Source of the DNA: Saccharospirillaceae bacterium
GTDB taxonomy: Bacteria; Pseudomonadota; Gammaproteobacteria; Pseudomonadales; Oceanobacteraceae
Length of the DNA stretch: 64,000 nucleotides
Assembly (NCBI GenBank): GCA_021208685.1
Contig: JAJOJJ010000031.1
Coordinates: 16,085 to 80,084, forward strand
Direction of reading: 5' to 3'
Shown here: positions 1-9,363 of the stretch, in pieces
How the letters are laid out: each line of letters starts with the position of its first letter
Numbering within the stretch: the first letter of the stretch is position 1
Program-made: the position numbers and the translations under genes
The notes under the pieces: model-generated
What the model was told of the DNA's origin: nothing
What the model saw: only the letters and a program-made list of their open reading frames with translations
Database searches by the model: none

Positions 1-790
1 AGGCGGTAAAACCAATCGACAGAAAGAAGCCGATCAGGAACAGATCCTTGAAGTTCATCAGCACTTTGTACAGTTCGGCGGATTTGGCATGGGACGCCAG
101 CAACATTCCCACCAGCAACGCCCCCAGATCACCTTTCATGTTGACCAGGGTGAACAGCTCAGAACCGCCCAAAGCAAGGAAGAACCCCAGCAACGGTAAT
201 AACTCACCATGTCCGGCCTGACTCATCAGGCGGTGTAGCAGTGGCTTGATCAGAAACAGGCCAAACAGTCCGAACGCCCAGAGCGATGGCGTTTTGCCGG
301 TTGAAGCCACCAGAAACACCACCGCCAGAATGTCCTGAATCACCAGAATCCCCACGGCAATTTTGCCGTGACGGGTTTTGAGTTCGGAGGCTTCTTCCAG
401 CATTTTCACCACACAGACCGTGGACGAAAAGCTCAGGGCAAAAGCCACCAGCAGCGCAGCGGTCAGTGGTATATCAAAGTAATGGCTCACCCCCAGCCAG
501 GCCGCCAACAGAATGATCCCCGCCAGCAATACCCCCCAGACGCCGGTATGCAGCACACTGGTCAGCCATACTTCCTTTTGCATCAGCGCACGGATATTCA
601 GCTTCAGACCGATGGTAAACAGCATCAGGGTAATCCCCAGATCGGCCAGTGCCTGCAGGCTGCCGACCGGTTGCACGCCCAGCGCATGCAAACCAAAACC
701 GGCCAGCAGGTAGCCGACCAGAGGCGGCATTCCCAACTGTTTGACGACAAAGCCACAAAGGAAAGCGACCAATACCCACAAATAATCCAT
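1..790 (-). CDS. Kef-type (CPA2) monovalent cation/proton antiporter, 3' end outside window
   Basis: Reading leftward from an ATG at 790, the frame stays open to the window edge, giving 263 residues of an incomplete gene. The product is a string of hydrophobic helices typical of the CPA2 sodium/hydrogen exchanger fold. It opens with MDYLWVLVAFLCGF, then GMPPLVGYLLAGFGL and LADLGITLMLFTIGLKL, followed by a conserved LVIQDILAVVFL helix carrying the QD pair. This is the N-terminal transport domain; any C-terminal TrkA-N (RCK) domain lies beyond the edge. It resembles YbaL/RosB more than the KefB-like protein at 44.5 kb. It would exchange K+ or Na+ for H+ across the inner membrane. The family is clear but the substrate is not. 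Confidence 0.85.
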   Translation of the reverse strand, partial: MDYLWVLVAFLCGFVVKQLGMPPLVGYLLAGFGLHALGVQPVGSLQALADLGITLMLFTIGLKLNIRALMQKEVWLTSVLHTGVWGVLLAGIILLAAWLGVSHYFDIPLTAALLVAFALSFSSTVCVVKMLEEASELKTRHGKIAVGILVIQDILAVVFLVASTGKTPSLWAFGLFGLFLIKPLLHRLMSQAGHGELLPLLGFFLALGGSELFTLVNMKGDLGALLVGMLLASHAKSAELYKVLMNFKDLFLIGFFLSIGFTA

Positions 791-910
791 GTACGATCCT
801 GTTCAGCTTACAAAACGGCACTCAGTATACCCTGCCCGCAAAATACTGGCCCTGACGCGAGTCAGCCCCGGAGGTGAGTCATACCACTGATGGCTGCCAT
901 GCTGCGTCAT

Positions 911-3727
911 TCAGAAAAAGACGGCAGTGCGCAGATAGCCTCTGGTTTCTCCCAGATCGTCATCCAACCCCTGCGCCACCCCAAGAGCGACCGGCAATAC
1001 CAGGTTGTAACCCAGCACCACATCCACCCCCAGTTCAGCACCGACCGCACTCAGCGCTGGCCGGTGCTGCTCACGGAACCAGACGTTGGCGGTTTGCGCC
1101 CAGGCGGCCACCGACAGATCCCCCAGCCCCAGTGGCATCATGCCCCAGTTACGCTCAACGCGGGTCAGCCAGCGATCCAGCCGCAACCCACCGCTGTAGT
1201 ATTTGTGGCCAATCTGCACATTGTCTTCATAGCCCGGCAACGCCAACTGATCCCGCCCAAAAAGCAGGACTTCTTCGCCATTCTGGCCACCCATGCTGAA
1301 CGGCTCCGCACCCCGGTCAGCGACGCCACCGGCAATCCCGAAACTCAGGGTGTTGCGCCCCGGCAGATCAACGGTGTGTCTGATCGCCGCCTGCCATTGG
1401 CTGCCGTTGTAATCGCTGTTCAGTACATCATTACTTTCGTACACCAGATCGGCGTAGGTGCCCCAGCCAATCCCCGGAACATTGCGGTACAGCTCGCGGT
1501 TATCAAAACTCAGGGCTATACCGGCCAGGGTTTCTTCAATGCCTGAGCCGCGATTCACCCCCGCCGGAGAGCGTTCGGTTTTTTCATGGTCAGACACCAG
1601 CCCCAGATGCAGCTGCAGCTGATCCTCAAAGGCATTCCAGACATGGTCATGACGGGCAATCAGCAGATCTTCACGCCAGGCGTAATAATCATCCTCCTGT
1701 CCGGTATTCAGTCCTGCGAAGCGGTGGCTGCGGTTCCACAACAAAGACCAGCGGGTGTCGTACAGATAGGTTGCAGAGACATCGGCCCACTCCTGCTTAA
1801 AGTCCCACAAAGCAGCAATGCTGTAGCTGTGGCGGCCAACCGCATCGTTGCCACTGGTAGCCAGCCCCAGTGCTGACGAGTATTCATCGATACTGAACAG
1901 CGGCAGCCAGTATCTGGGCATCAGCGTCGGCCATGGGGAATAATCACGGCGCTCTGAAGGCACCACACCACGGACTGACGGCGGATAATCGTAACGCCCC
2001 TGGCGGCTGGCAATGCTGAACATCGCCAGCGTTCGCGGGTTCAGCATGTTCAGCTGGTAACCGTCACTGGTGTACGTCTGATAGGCCACCCGACCATTCA
2101 GCCAGCGTGGCTGAAACGCCCCACCCACCACCTGCGTCCACTGCTCGACCGTGCCCGTTGACGGTTGCAGCACATACAGGTTAAACACGCCGTCGTAATC
2201 GGCGCTGTAGAGAATCCGGCCATCGGGCAGAAACTCGGGCTGATGTTCAATCGCACGGGTATCGGTCAGTGCCTGCCAGCGCAGTGTGCTCAGAGTCAGA
2301 CGCTCCAGATTCCAGCCCTGCCCGGGGCGTTTGAGCGAGGCCACCAGCGATTGTCCATCCGCTGCCACATCAAAGCTGCCCAGCACGGTGCCGCTGTTGC
2401 TCTGCCAGAGCATGCGGGCATTGCCGTCACGCTGCAGCAACCATAATTCGCTCAGCCCCTGCACCTTGCGGCTGCCGATCAGTTGCCGGGCATCGGGTAA
2501 CCAGCGCACCTTACGCAGACGCAGGTCGGTGCTGATGCGTTGCCAGCCTGAAGCCTCTGACCACAGAAATACGTCATTCAGGTCACGGCCGCTGGCATGA
2601 CGGATCAGGCGCGATACCGCCAGTGTGCCATCGGCTGCGACATCCACATCACTAACACCTTTCGCCGGAATCAGTGCCTGAACTTGCCAGTCTTCATCCT
2701 CTGCCGCCTGCCAGCGGCTGATCGTGGGCCTGTCCTCACCGTTATCCACCACCTGCAGCAACGCGTCCTTTTGTGCGGCGGTTACCTGCTGGGTTCCGGG
2801 CAATACCGGTAAAGCAATACCCGCCACTTCACGCGCTTTTAACTGGTCAATCTGCGGGGTAAAACGGCTCAGAAGCCATTGGCGGTAATCATTCCACAAC
2901 GCCGCAAAGGACTTGCCAAAGACGTTGCGGGCAACGCGGTTCTGCATCACGTAAGGAATCAGCTCACGGCTGTACTGGTTGAGATAGCGGCTCATGGCCG
3001 CTTCACCATAGGTATCGGCCAGATACTGCCAGAAATACGCGCCATATAAGTAATGCTTGCCACGCGGCCAATCGCGCAGCGGTACCACCACCTGATTCAG
3101 ATCATCGCCCTGATGACTGTCCAGCTCTGTGCGCATCTGCATGGCATAGCTGCTGCTGTCGAGGCGGCCATAACCGAGCTTGTGGTTGGTTTCCAGATAC
3201 ACCGCCAGCCCTTCGGTAAACATCGACGGCGTAAACACATGCGGAAACAACCAGAACAGGCGGCCAAACAGACTGCGGCCACGGCGGGTAACACCACGGC
3301 TCATGTTCATATGCAGAATGTGCACGTATTCGTGACGGATCAGACCGTGCAGCCATTCATCCATATGCTCCAGCCCGCCTACATCTTCCGGTGGGCTGGC
3401 AAACAGCCGGATCTGCGCAAAGGGAAAGGGCGTGGCCCAGCCATTGGAATAGTCGTAATCGTCGACCAGCACCATCTGTGTGCGCTCGTCCGGCTGCTGC
3501 TGAAAAAACGGTACCAACTCATCGTGTACGCGCTCAGCAATGCTCAGCGCATGCTGCGCCATCGACTCATAACGGGCGGGATAATGCAGTTCGAAATGTG
3601 CCGATGTGCGCGTTTGCCAATCGGTATCGGAACGATCCCAGGCGGCAGGAATCGCCAACACCTGCCGACTCACAATGACGGACAGAATAAGCAGTACAAC
3701 AGGATACACTGACAGGCGTTTCATCAT
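911..3727 (-). CDS. Secreted metalloprotease with TolB-like propeller and C-terminal barrel
   Basis: A longer frame begins at 3772. I chose the ATG at 3727 (another follows at 3724) because it puts a signal peptide first: MMKRLSVYPVVLLILSV, with probable cleavage after VLA. After about 120 residues comes HEYVH, a zinc HExxH motif, and some 35 residues later TEGLAVYLE, whose Glu can be the third ligand of a gluzincin. The middle has repeated propeller-like blades (for example DGRILYSADYDGVFNLYVL). The last 300 residues alternate strand-like segments and end in Phe (LRTAVFF), as outer-membrane barrels do. I infer an outer-membrane protein with a peptidase domain in the periplasm or at the surface. 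The domain calls come from motifs only, and the substrate is unknown. Confidence 0.75.
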   Translation of the reverse strand: MMKRLSVYPVVLLILSVIVSRQVLAIPAAWDRSDTDWQTRTSAHFELHYPARYESMAQHALSIAERVHDELVPFFQQQPDERTQMVLVDDYDYSNGWATPFPFAQIRLFASPPEDVGGLEHMDEWLHGLIRHEYVHILHMNMSRGVTRRGRSLFGRLFWLFPHVFTPSMFTEGLAVYLETNHKLGYGRLDSSSYAMQMRTELDSHQGDDLNQVVVPLRDWPRGKHYLYGAYFWQYLADTYGEAAMSRYLNQYSRELIPYVMQNRVARNVFGKSFAALWNDYRQWLLSRFTPQIDQLKAREVAGIALPVLPGTQQVTAAQKDALLQVVDNGEDRPTISRWQAAEDEDWQVQALIPAKGVSDVDVAADGTLAVSRLIRHASGRDLNDVFLWSEASGWQRISTDLRLRKVRWLPDARQLIGSRKVQGLSELWLLQRDGNARMLWQSNSGTVLGSFDVAADGQSLVASLKRPGQGWNLERLTLSTLRWQALTDTRAIEHQPEFLPDGRILYSADYDGVFNLYVLQPSTGTVEQWTQVVGGAFQPRWLNGRVAYQTYTSDGYQLNMLNPRTLAMFSIASRQGRYDYPPSVRGVVPSERRDYSPWPTLMPRYWLPLFSIDEYSSALGLATSGNDAVGRHSYSIAALWDFKQEWADVSATYLYDTRWSLLWNRSHRFAGLNTGQEDDYYAWREDLLIARHDHVWNAFEDQLQLHLGLVSDHEKTERSPAGVNRGSGIEETLAGIALSFDNRELYRNVPGIGWGTYADLVYESNDVLNSDYNGSQWQAAIRHTVDLPGRNTLSFGIAGGVADRGAEPFSMGGQNGEEVLLFGRDQLALPGYEDNVQIGHKYYSGGLRLDRWLTRVERNWGMMPLGLGDLSVAAWAQTANVWFREQHRPALSAVGAELGVDVVLGYNLVLPVALGVAQGLDDDLGETRGYLRTAVFF

Positions 3728-3986
3728 CCGGATTCCCTGGAAACTGGTTGCGCGAAAATAGCCGATAACCATCGCGACAACAACAGTGCCAAGTCCGCTT
3801 GCCGCACGGATTGGGCTGACATAGAGTAAGGCACATTACCGATTTACGGTCATGTGCTGCTGCGCTGAAACAACCCGGTACAACGGACAGATACCGCGTG
3901 CCAGACCTGCTGTTCAGCCCTGTTTCAGCGGATTAAGCCTGAGCAGTCAGCACCCTGATAACAATAAAAAGCGCTAAGGAGCAGCC

Positions 3987-4847
3987 GTGCTAAACCCCAA
4001 TATCTGGCGCAGCCAACAGCGAGACTTTCAATGGCGGGGCCTGCGCGTAGGATTTCACGATGAAGGACAGGGACCGGTATTAGTGTTACTCCACGGCCTG
4101 CCGGGCAGCAGCTGGGACTGGCACCGCCTATGGCCGATGCTGAGTGGCCAATTCCGCCTGATATGTCCGGATTTTCCGGGGTGTGGCGACTCCGATAAAC
4201 CCACCGGATACAGTTACCGGTTAAGCGATCAGGCGCAGCTGGTCCTGGATCTGCTCCATCATCTCGGTATTCAGCAATGTCAGATGATTGGTCACGATTA
4301 CGGTGCCAGCGTTGGTCAGCGGATGCTGACAGCAGAATCTGACATTCACATCAGCCGCTGCAGCTGGTTGTGCGCCCGACCCGGCGCCGAGGCCAGATAC
4401 TTCCTCTGGCGCGAACTGCTGCTGGCCGGGCCATTGGGGCCTTTGTTCTGCCACGGCATCAGCGAAGGTCTGTACGGACGCTATCTGGAAACCCTGAGCG
4501 GCCCCTACACCCCCATCAGCAGCCAGACACGTCAGGATTCCTGGCAGCTGCTGTGCGCTCATCAGGGGCGGCAGATTCTGCCCCTGCTGCTGCAGTACCG
4601 CTACGAACTGCCATTAAGCAACGAACACCCGACAATCAATGAACGCACCAGACAACAATACATCGGCGGGGAATATGACCCGCTGAGCAAACGCAACCGC
4701 CATTCTGCGGATACCCGGTGGATAAAAACAGGACACTTTCCCCATCTGGAGGATGCCGAGCATCTGGCATTGCTGCTGGTTGATTTTCACCGTGAAGACG
4801 GCAGTGACAGCCCGGCGGTTTTCCGGAACCTGATCAGCGGTCAGTGA
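3987..4847 (+). CDS. Alpha/beta hydrolase, epoxide-hydrolase/dehalogenase-like
   Basis: This 286-residue protein starts at GTG 3987, six bases after an AAGGA/GAG ribosome site. The oxyanion HGLPGSSWDW motif lies near residue 36. The nucleophile elbow is GHDYGASVG, so the nucleophile is Asp rather than Ser. That is the pattern of epoxide hydrolases and haloalkane dehalogenases, not esterases. A C-terminal GHFPHLEDAE supplies the catalytic His. It is probably cytoplasmic, as there is no signal peptide. It stands alone on the plus strand between two minus-strand units, so context does not suggest a substrate. The fold and Asp nucleophile are seen directly; the reaction class is inference. Confidence 0.8.
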   Translation: MLNPNIWRSQQRDFQWRGLRVGFHDEGQGPVLVLLHGLPGSSWDWHRLWPMLSGQFRLICPDFPGCGDSDKPTGYSYRLSDQAQLVLDLLHHLGIQQCQMIGHDYGASVGQRMLTAESDIHISRCSWLCARPGAEARYFLWRELLLAGPLGPLFCHGISEGLYGRYLETLSGPYTPISSQTRQDSWQLLCAHQGRQILPLLLQYRYELPLSNEHPTINERTRQQYIGGEYDPLSKRNRHSADTRWIKTGHFPHLEDAEHLALLLVDFHREDGSDSPAVFRNLISGQ

Positions 4848-4862
4848 AGGAAACGGCAGCCA

Positions 4863-5174
4863 TCACAAATAGCGCAGGCTTTCTGCAGCCACGATGGCAA
4901 CCAGTGCCAGAACAAACCAGCCCCAGTGGCGAAACATCGGTTGCGGCAATGGATCGGTCAGCGCATTGGCCTGATCGTATTCCAGCATTAACCGCCGTCC
5001 GGTGTCGAAATCGACATCGTTCACCAGCACCCGCACATAATTCTGCATGGGTATCTCACCCAAGCCACCGGTCAGATGAGCACCTTCAATAAAGCCCCGG
5101 ATACGGTGCTGCTCAAGTAAGCCAAGCACCAGATGGGCTTCCAGCATATCAGCTGCCTGGTAAACACATTTCAT
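4863..5174 (-). CDS. DUF2007-family small protein with C-terminal membrane helix
   Basis: This is a 103-residue protein. Its N-terminal 70 residues match the DUF2007 pattern: MKCVYQAADMLEAHLVLGLL, then a short strand around GFIEGAHLTGGLGEIP, then VRVLVNDVDFDTGRRLM. It closes with a hydrophobic helix (WFVLALVAIVAAESL), so it is probably tethered to the inner membrane. The family is described as a putative signal-transducing or metal-binding domain, but no defined function is known to me. It starts 16 bases after the stop of the yellow-like gene upstream and is likely co-transcribed with it. Confidence 0.75.
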   Translation of the reverse strand: MKCVYQAADMLEAHLVLGLLEQHRIRGFIEGAHLTGGLGEIPMQNYVRVLVNDVDFDTGRRLMLEYDQANALTDPLPQPMFRHWGWFVLALVAIVAAESLRYL

Positions 5175-5190
5175 TCGCCAGCCTCGCGCA

Positions 5191-6324
5191 TCAGGGATTC
5201 AGGTAGGATTCTGCCTTACTCAGGGAAAAACGATAAATCGGATAAGGGCCAGCCGCCAGTATGTCTTCACGGCGGTGACCGATCACCTGATGCAACGCAG
5301 AACACGTCAGGTAAAGATAGTCCCCCTTAAGGCTGAAGCCATCGGGCCAGCGCAGATCGGCACTGCGTAAGAGTGTCTGCAGCTCACCGGCGGGCGTGCG
5401 ACGCACAATCGCTGAGTGTTCCAGATCCGAAAGATACACATTACCAGCCGAATCCAGCGCCATACCATCCGTCATGGTTTTCGGACCCAGAGCTTCAACG
5501 CGGGCACTCAGGGTGGCGTATAGCAGATCCGCCTGCAACAGATCAGCCACCCGGATGCGATACAACTGGTCAGCCGACACCGCAGCAAAATACAGCCACT
5601 CATTGGCATCATCCAGTGCGATCCCATCAACACCGGGATTCACCGTAAACACGCCAAACAGCGTCATCGCCCGTCCCTGCACCACCGGCTCAAACGCTCC
5701 GGCGCGGACACTGACATCGTTATGCAGCAAACGGCGGCTGACCCCCTCTGCACGGTCATACACCACCAGAGCCGGAGTCCGCGCCAGCAGGCTGGCATCG
5801 GTGATAAAGAAATAACGCCCATCGGCGCTGATGCGGAAATCATTGGCGTGCGCGCCCAGCGGAAACACATGGCGCGGGAAGCGATAGCTGTGCAGCAACT
5901 CGCGGCTGTTAATATCAAACGCCAGTAAGCGCACACTGTTCAGCGCGTGCCGGCCGTTATCCAGCAGCCATAACTCGTTGTTGTGCAGACGCAGCGACAG
6001 CACCTCATTCAGCGCCTCTTCAGCACGGCCACCGGGCTGCCACTCCGGAGCGGGAAAAGCCTGAACGTCGCCATTCTGCCAGACAGCAACATTGATATCG
6101 GGTGACGCCTCCGGATGGAAGGTAAAAAAGATGCGTTCATCATCAGCCACCGCCAGATTGCCCGGCGGCAGCGGCAGACTGGCAACCGTCTCCAGTTCGG
6201 TCGAAGGCAGGCGTGGCGCTCCGCTGCGATCCGGAAAGGGAGCGCTCTCAACATAGATCAGACGTACGGTAAACAGCGCAGCTGCCACCAACAGCAGCAT
6301 TACAATCATCCAGCGGCTGAGCAT
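5191..6324 (-). CDS. Yellow/major-royal-jelly-like beta-propeller protein, exported or anchored
   Basis: This 377-residue protein starts at ATG 6324, behind a clear AAGGAG seven bases upstream. Residues 3-24 form a hydrophobic signal or anchor helix. The rest has propeller-like blades: LAVADDERIFFTFHP near the start, then GVDGIALDDANEWLYFAAV and MTDGMALDSAGNVYLSDLEHSAIVR. These are typical of the SMP-30/gluconolactonase-like fold, and the GVDGIALD block is typical of the yellow/MRJP branch. It probably acts in the periplasm. Bacterial members have no settled function; sugar-lactone or small-molecule binding is possible. DUF2007 follows in the same transcript. Confidence 0.7.
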   Translation of the reverse strand: MLSRWMIVMLLLVAAALFTVRLIYVESAPFPDRSGAPRLPSTELETVASLPLPPGNLAVADDERIFFTFHPEASPDINVAVWQNGDVQAFPAPEWQPGGRAEEALNEVLSLRLHNNELWLLDNGRHALNSVRLLAFDINSRELLHSYRFPRHVFPLGAHANDFRISADGRYFFITDASLLARTPALVVYDRAEGVSRRLLHNDVSVRAGAFEPVVQGRAMTLFGVFTVNPGVDGIALDDANEWLYFAAVSADQLYRIRVADLLQADLLYATLSARVEALGPKTMTDGMALDSAGNVYLSDLEHSAIVRRTPAGELQTLLRSADLRWPDGFSLKGDYLYLTCSALHQVIGHRREDILAAGPYPIYRFSLSKAESYLNP

Positions 6325-6528
6325 GACAACTCCTTATTATTGTTAGGGCCTGATACGTCAGTCATTCATGCTGCCACACGGTAGCAAAGATCGGAGTTTA
6401 AGGGAAAACCCTTACCATAATCCGCCGCAACAACGGAAGAATCAGGCCCGGCAGCAGTACCCGCTCTGCGGCACATAGGGTAAAGTGCCGCGTTTTATCC
6501 GGGGGCCGGTAACAACACCGGGCATACA

Positions 6529-7341
6529 GTGGAACTTGAGATTCTTTACCTTGATGACGCACTGGTCGTCATTAACAAACCCAGTGGTCTGCTGGTACAC
6601 CGCAGCGAAATTGACCGCCATGAAAACCGCTTTGCCCTGCAACTGCTGCGCAACCAACTCGGCCAGCGGGTATATCCGGTACACCGTCTGGATAAACCAA
6701 CGTCCGGCGTTCTCGCCTTCGCCCTGAATCAGGAAATGGCCAGCCTGATTACCGACCAATGGCGTCAGCGCGCCGTCGACAAACGCTATCTGGCCATTGT
6801 CCGGGGCTGGATGCCGGAGTTTATACACCTCGATAAACCCATGGCCCCGCCGGTCGACCAATACGCCAAACACGAAAAGATCAGGCCCGAACAGGATGCC
6901 ATCACCGATTTCCGCGCTCTGGCCAATGCTGAAATTCCGGTCTTTATCGATAAATACCCGCAGTCGCGCTACTCGCTGGTCGAGTGCATTCCACACACTG
7001 GCCGCAAACACCAGCTGCGCCGCCATCTGAAACATCTGAGTCACCCGATCATCGGGGATGCCCGTTACGGTAAAGGCCGTCACAGCCGCTATTTCCGTGA
7101 TCAATTACAGGCACCGCGCCTGCTGTTGCATGCTGCTCAGCTGAGCATGAATCACCCGGTCAGCGGTGAGCCGCTGCTGTTTAATGCCCCGCTGGATGGT
7201 ATCTGGAGGCACCTGATTCAGTACTTTGACTGGTACGGGGCCCTGCCGGAAGCACTGCGTTTTGATGAGCAGGATACGCCCCATCCATCGCTCGATTGTT
7301 TCCTGAATGTCACGGATGAGGACGACGAACAGGACATCTGA
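6529..7341 (+). CDS. truC: tRNA pseudouridine(65) synthase TruC
   Basis: This 270-residue protein belongs to the RluA/TruC family, which isomerises uridine 65 of tRNA. The active-site motif HRLDKPTSGVLAF, with catalytic Asp, begins near residue 51. The N-terminus (LEILYLDDALVVINKPSGLLVHRS) and the block TGRKHQLRRHLKHLSHPIIGDARYGKG match E. coli TruC closely along the length. The start is GTG at 6529, and no in-frame ATG fits the family N-terminus better. It lies alone on the plus strand, next to the large gene-free block starting at 7342. Confidence 0.9.
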   Translation: MELEILYLDDALVVINKPSGLLVHRSEIDRHENRFALQLLRNQLGQRVYPVHRLDKPTSGVLAFALNQEMASLITDQWRQRAVDKRYLAIVRGWMPEFIHLDKPMAPPVDQYAKHEKIRPEQDAITDFRALANAEIPVFIDKYPQSRYSLVECIPHTGRKHQLRRHLKHLSHPIIGDARYGKGRHSRYFRDQLQAPRLLLHAAQLSMNHPVSGEPLLFNAPLDGIWRHLIQYFDWYGALPEALRFDEQDTPHPSLDCFLNVTDEDDEQDI

Positions 7342-7400
7342 ACGGTCGGAAAAACCATCCACAACGGTGCCGGATCGCGCCGTTTCTGGCCTGCGTTATG

Positions 7401-8220
7401 TTATCAACATTTTCTGTGGATAATTCTTTGGGTAAGTTTCTGATAAGTGCCACGAATCCAGCATTCATGCGGCTTCAGGTCGGATTGAATGAAATAACAA
7501 CAAAATCGAAATCTTATATAATTCAATAACTTAGAAAATACAATCCGGCATATTTCAGTTTTTTGACTTTTGAATGTCCGTTCAAAAAGGATGGTGGAGG
7601 AATGTGCATAACCACTTTGAAGAATTTCTTTCAAGTCAAGCGTCAATCTGCGGCAGAAAGCGAAAAAATCTCCTTCCTGATGCGCTGGACTGCTGTTTTT
7701 CCTATCCACAAAATCTGTGCATAACTTTGTGAACAAACACTTTAAAAGTCTCTGGTTTTCGCATGAACAGAGGCCTCATCTCAAATTGTCTATTTTTTAA
7801 CCAAATAAAAAATTATATATTTTTCAATGACTTATGAAAATCAATAGGCGTTTTGCCAATTTTCGGGCCAAATTGACAGAGCACATACCCGATCAGAGCG
7901 GAATGTGCATAAGATGCATCATTGAGGTTCATGCTGCGCCAAAATGACGCTGCCATAAGGCAGAAAACGGTGTCGCTCAGACCACTGACATCTAAAGGCA
8001 TACAAGGTGAGTAAACACTTCCACGCACAACCTGTGGATAAAACTGGGGGCAAATTCTGAAAAAATACGCCAGACGCTCTGCAAAAACACCAGAACCATC
8101 GCGCCGACCCGTCACAAATTTGCAATAAAGTGGATATAAAACAGAGACTTAACCAAAAGCAATACAAAAGTACTAATCAATACTCAATCGAAGCCCGTCA
8201 GGGCCCATCATTGTGCATAA
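7401..8220 (-). other. Cluster of six DnaA boxes with adjacent AT-rich segment, origin- or datA-like
   Basis: The block between truC and dsbC (7342-8285) has no convincing gene. It carries six exact TTATNCACA boxes, all on the minus strand: 7415-7423 and 8033-8041 (TTATCCACA), and 7603-7611, 7716-7724, 7904-7912 and 8212-8220 (TTATGCACA). One-mismatch sites on the plus strand are TTATCAACA at 7401-7409 and CTATCCACA at 7702-7710. Between the third and fourth boxes, 7782-7845 is about 84% A+T and could unwind. About one such exact box per 33 kb per strand is expected by chance in balanced sequence. No dnaA, dnaN or mnmG lies in the window, so a DnaA-titrating or activating locus is as possible as an origin. 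Confidence 0.7.
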
Positions 8221-8244
8221 CCCGCCCCAATTAGGAGCAGGTAC

Positions 8245-8270
8245 AAAAAAACCTCCCGCAGGAGGTTTTT
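8245..8270 (-). terminator. Rho-independent terminator after dsbC
   Basis: On the minus strand, AAAAACCTCC and GGAGGTTTTTTT pair around a four-base loop, followed by a T run. It lies 16 bases beyond the dsbC stop. The A run on the other side means it could also stop transcription coming from the left. Confidence 0.85.
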
Positions 8271-8285
8271 ACAGCCAGAGCCGGG

Positions 8286-9152
8286 TTACATCACACCCAG
8301 ACGACGTGCGAGATCGTCCGCTGGCATATAGCCGGGGAACAAGCGACCGTCATCGACAATAATGGCCGGCGTGCCGGTAACGCCCACTTCCTGACCCAGA
8401 TCGTACTGGGCAGCAATTGGAGCACCGCAGTCTTTGCTCTTATCCGTCATCGCGACCATCTGTCCCTGCAGAGCACGGTACTGATCTTCCAGCTCCGCCG
8501 AACCACCACTCTGACGCAGGCGCTGACCCAGTATGCTCATATCACGCTGAGTATTCTTCATCGTGGTCATGGCGGTCTTGCGGTCCGCCTGACACCAGAC
8601 ATAGTTAATCTTGCGGTAGGAATCGGTCAGCTCGCCATTGCGCGGATCTTTAATACCGGCACGGGGATAGGCCAGATAACGCACCGTAATGCCCAGCTCA
8701 TTCAGACGCGGGATTTCCTGATGCAGTTTCTGGCAATACCCACAGTCAATATCGGTAAAAACGTTGATCAGCGCTTTCTGATCACCTTCGGCTTTAAATA
8801 CAACCGTCTGACTGTCGGTTACCGCTGCAAGGCGGTCTGCACGCTTGGGATTATTACGGTTCTGGGTAATATTCTGCGGGCCTTCGCCACTCAGTTCGTA
8901 TAATTCGTCACGATAAATAAAGTGGCTGAGATCCGGTGTCATGTGCATCACCGAACCGTCAATCAGCACAACCTCCAGAATCTGATTGCCCGCCAATGGC
9001 GCAACCTCCCGCACCTGCAGGCGCGGGCCAAAAGCCTGTACCAGCCTGGCTTCAACCTGCTTGTCGAGCGGCAGCGCTTTAGTGGCTTCTGCGCCCATCG
9101 CCGGTAACGTCAGGCTCAGGCCCAGCGCGGCGGCTAAAAGTGTTTTCTTCAT
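8286..9152 (-). CDS. dsbC: Thiol:disulfide interchange protein DsbC
   Basis: This 288-residue periplasmic disulfide isomerase starts at ATG 9152. That start gives a signal peptide (MKKTLLAAALGLSLTLPAMG) and has an AAAGGTAG ribosome site. A longer in-frame extension to 9458 has no such features. After the N-terminal dimerisation domain comes the thioredoxin-like domain with the active site CGYC in FTDIDCGYCQKLHQ, and the cis-Pro loop VTGTPAIIVDDG. A second cysteine pair lies in the WCQADRK and SKDCGAP segments. It reshuffles wrong disulfides in exported proteins. It has its own terminator and sits downstream of the rplS operon, separated by that operon's terminator. Confidence 0.95.
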   Translation of the reverse strand: MKKTLLAAALGLSLTLPAMGAEATKALPLDKQVEARLVQAFGPRLQVREVAPLAGNQILEVVLIDGSVMHMTPDLSHFIYRDELYELSGEGPQNITQNRNNPKRADRLAAVTDSQTVVFKAEGDQKALINVFTDIDCGYCQKLHQEIPRLNELGITVRYLAYPRAGIKDPRNGELTDSYRKINYVWCQADRKTAMTTMKNTQRDMSILGQRLRQSGGSAELEDQYRALQGQMVAMTDKSKDCGAPIAAQYDLGQEVGVTGTPAIIVDDGRLFPGYMPADDLARRLGVM

Positions 9153-9320
9153 TACAGCTACCTTTACGTCATTATTCAGGCTTGGAGGCCCAGAGCCCTT
9201 GTTTGTTCCGGGCCCTACCCTTTCAAATGCGCCTGTCAGTGTCAAGAAACTAAGTACCGGACGGTCGCCAGTATACCAGCCGAACGCGCTTTTCTTATGA
9301 CAGACAAAACAGCAGGCATA

Positions 9321-9346
9321 AAAAAACGGGCCAGAGGCCCGTTTTT
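9321..9346 (-). terminator. Terminator of the rpsP-rimM-trmD-rplS operon
   Basis: The hairpin ACGGGCC-AGA-GGCCCGT is flanked by an A run on the left and a T run on the right, so it works in both directions. It lies about 20 bases past the rplS stop. Confidence 0.85.
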
Positions 9347-9363
9347 CCACAAGAGAAAAAGGA

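Noticed and set aside
3053..3712. 219-residue plus-strand frame inside the metalloprotease gene
   Set aside because: Antisense to a gene with clear motifs; His/Gln-rich composition is typical of a shadow frame.
6442..7104. 220-residue minus-strand frame over truC
   Set aside because: It is fully antisense to a well-matched truC, has no family text and no start signal.
7404..8115. Two minus-strand frames of 110 and 100 residues in the DnaA-box block
   Set aside because: No ribosome site, no family pattern, and they cross the boxes and AT-rich segment.
7401..8220. Calling this stretch the chromosomal origin
   Set aside because: Boxes and an AT-rich segment are present, but dnaA, dnaN, mnmG and skew data are lacking, so only an origin- or datA-like locus is claimed.
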